Shown here piece by piece: positions 62,860-64,000 of a DNA stretch of 64,000 bases. Made by a program: the position numbers and the translations under genes. The number at the start of each line of letters is the position of its first letter. Positions within the stretch are counted from its first letter, which is position 1. Below the pieces are notes generated by a model. The model was not told where the DNA came from and did no database searches. It saw nothing but the letters and a program-made list of their open reading frames with translations. Source of the DNA: Karstenula rhodostoma CBS 690.94 (lineage: Eukaryota > Ascomycota > Dothideomycetes > Pleosporales > Didymosphaeriaceae); NCBI GenBank assembly GCA_010093485.1, contig MU001501.1, positions 761,052 through 825,051 of the forward strand. The letters are read 5' to 3'.

Positions 62860-64000
62860 TATAGATATTAACTTTTATAATCTATTCTAGAACTAGCTAA
62901 CTATTATTTATAATAATAATAAGTATTAGAATCTTTATAACTAGTATAGATACTTATTAGATATCTAGAATTATACTAAGGCTAAAGTAATCCTAACTAA
63001 TTTACTAGCTAACTTAGTAAAACGTGTTTAAGCTACTATTAAAAAGGATAGTTATATTAAATACTTTTAACTTTATAATAGAGCTATAATTCTAGCTAAT
63101 TATTATATATAATTTAGTATTACTAAGTATAAATAAAACTATTCTAATAATAAAGTATATTATAAAGAAAAGGTTTATAATACCTACTATTTTTTTAGTA
63201 CTAGTAATTCTTTAAAGAAGGTAATATATCCCCTTAAAGTTAAAAAGTCTTAAATTAGATCTATTAGGTACTAACTAGTATAGATTTTTAGAGAAATTTA
63301 CTAGAATATACTAATTAATTTTAAGAAGTTTTACTAGACTCTAACTAGTACTATTTAGGCTATTTAGAATCTATTAGTTTATACTCTAGTTACTTTACTA
63401 TATTCTACTAAAAATATTTATAAAACTAAATTAGAAACTAAGTTTAAGAAAGTTATAAATAGATATTTCCTAATTTATAAAGGTAATCCCTATATTTATA
63501 TTACTAAAAAAAAAAAATATTACTTTAATACTTATAAGTAGATTACTAAGGAGTTATTTAAAAAATTAAATATATATTACTATACCTATTTTTATTTTAA
63601 AATTAAATATAATATTATTTAGATAGAGCTAAACTAGTATTAGGTATATACTAATATTACTAAGGCTAAAAAGATTCTTACTAGTAAAAACTAGTATAAA
63701 AAGGTCTAATTAGCCCTACTTATTACTATTAGGCCCTATTTAGATCTAATAGTCTAAAGGTAAATTTAGTATAGTAAAGGTATAATAGATATATAGTAAT
63801 TTTTTTAATTAGTTTCTTTTTATAACTTTTATACTAGTTTTCTCTAGTTTCTTACTATAATTTTTATATATATAATATCTACTTCTATATACTTAGCGCT
63901 AGTAGAAGCTATTTAGTATAAAATAGCTTAAATTAGTCCTATTATCCTTCCTTTAAAAATAGATAATATAAATAAAACTAGTTATTCTATATTTCTTTAT
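62860..64000. other. Unrecognised AT-rich DNA, right of LTR-H
   Basis: Continuation of the sequence at 55436-56702. At least two plus-strand frames have only moderate stop density from about 62970 to 63720, and one gives Lys/Tyr-rich segments such as KAKKILTSKN. Neighbouring frames are equally open, so coding is not shown. No known domain is recognised and the piece runs off the window. Confidence 0.4.

Noticed and set aside
62970..63720. A plus-strand frame that looks protein-like when TAA and TAG are read as Gln or Trp
   Set aside because: A neighbouring frame is equally open, and chance stop density in this composition is similar. Without a recognised motif no gene can be claimed.
1..64000. 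Mitochondrial or AT-rich plasmid DNA
   Set aside because: The nested copia elements with target duplications, and the CpA-to-TpA mutation pattern, fit nuclear RIP. No mitochondrial genes are present.

Overview
The window is a solid block of dead transposable elements from what is almost certainly a filamentous ascomycete (Pezizomycotina). Almost every base shows the signature of repeat-induced point mutation (RIP): the DNA is very A+T rich, TpA is everywhere, CpA and TpG are nearly absent on both strands, and former coding frames are full of TAA and TAG. I see no intact protein gene, tRNA, rRNA or CRISPR array. It reads as an AT-isochore or pericentromere-like region. Three runs of N (12861-13065, 24416-24425, 37603-38457) are assembly gaps.

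Most of the sequence belongs to one Ty1/copia family. Its LTR is 206 bp, RIP-mutated TA...TA (from TG...CA), and the complete element is about 7.2 kb. I name the copies CopA to CopG. CopA (1-6171, minus, cut by the window start) and CopB (6288-13226, minus) both sit inside one plus-strand copy, CopC (6172-6287 and 13227-18370). CopD (23083-26436 and, probably, 45918-48207, minus) looks split by about 19.5 kb of other DNA. CopE (28384-42701, minus, perfect 5-bp target duplication) contains a complete nested plus-strand copy, CopF (30664 to the gap at 37603). CopG (48208-55435, minus) is the only gap-free copy with both LTRs. RIP-mutated integrase, reverse transcriptase and RNase H motifs can be read in order. 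About 1.6 kb of extra sequence lies between the end of RNase H and the 3' LTR.

Between the copia blocks lie other remnants: a Ty3/gypsy gag fragment (18571-19090, minus), a possible zinc-finger pseudogene (20444-20870, minus), minisatellites, and two families of short mobile sequence. One (here S140) is about 140 bp, has four copies, and is bounded by 13-17 bp direct repeats at the copies that can be checked. The other (PA220) is about 220 bp, ends in poly(A), and one of its two copies is bounded by a 12-bp direct repeat. A second, unrelated LTR retrotransposon (LTR-H, 56703-62855, plus) with 221-222 bp LTRs, a purine tract and a 4-bp target repeat interrupts unrecognised sequence at the right end.

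The elements do not cooperate. The value of the window is the readable order of nested insertions and the two small element families, which are the best candidates for something undescribed.
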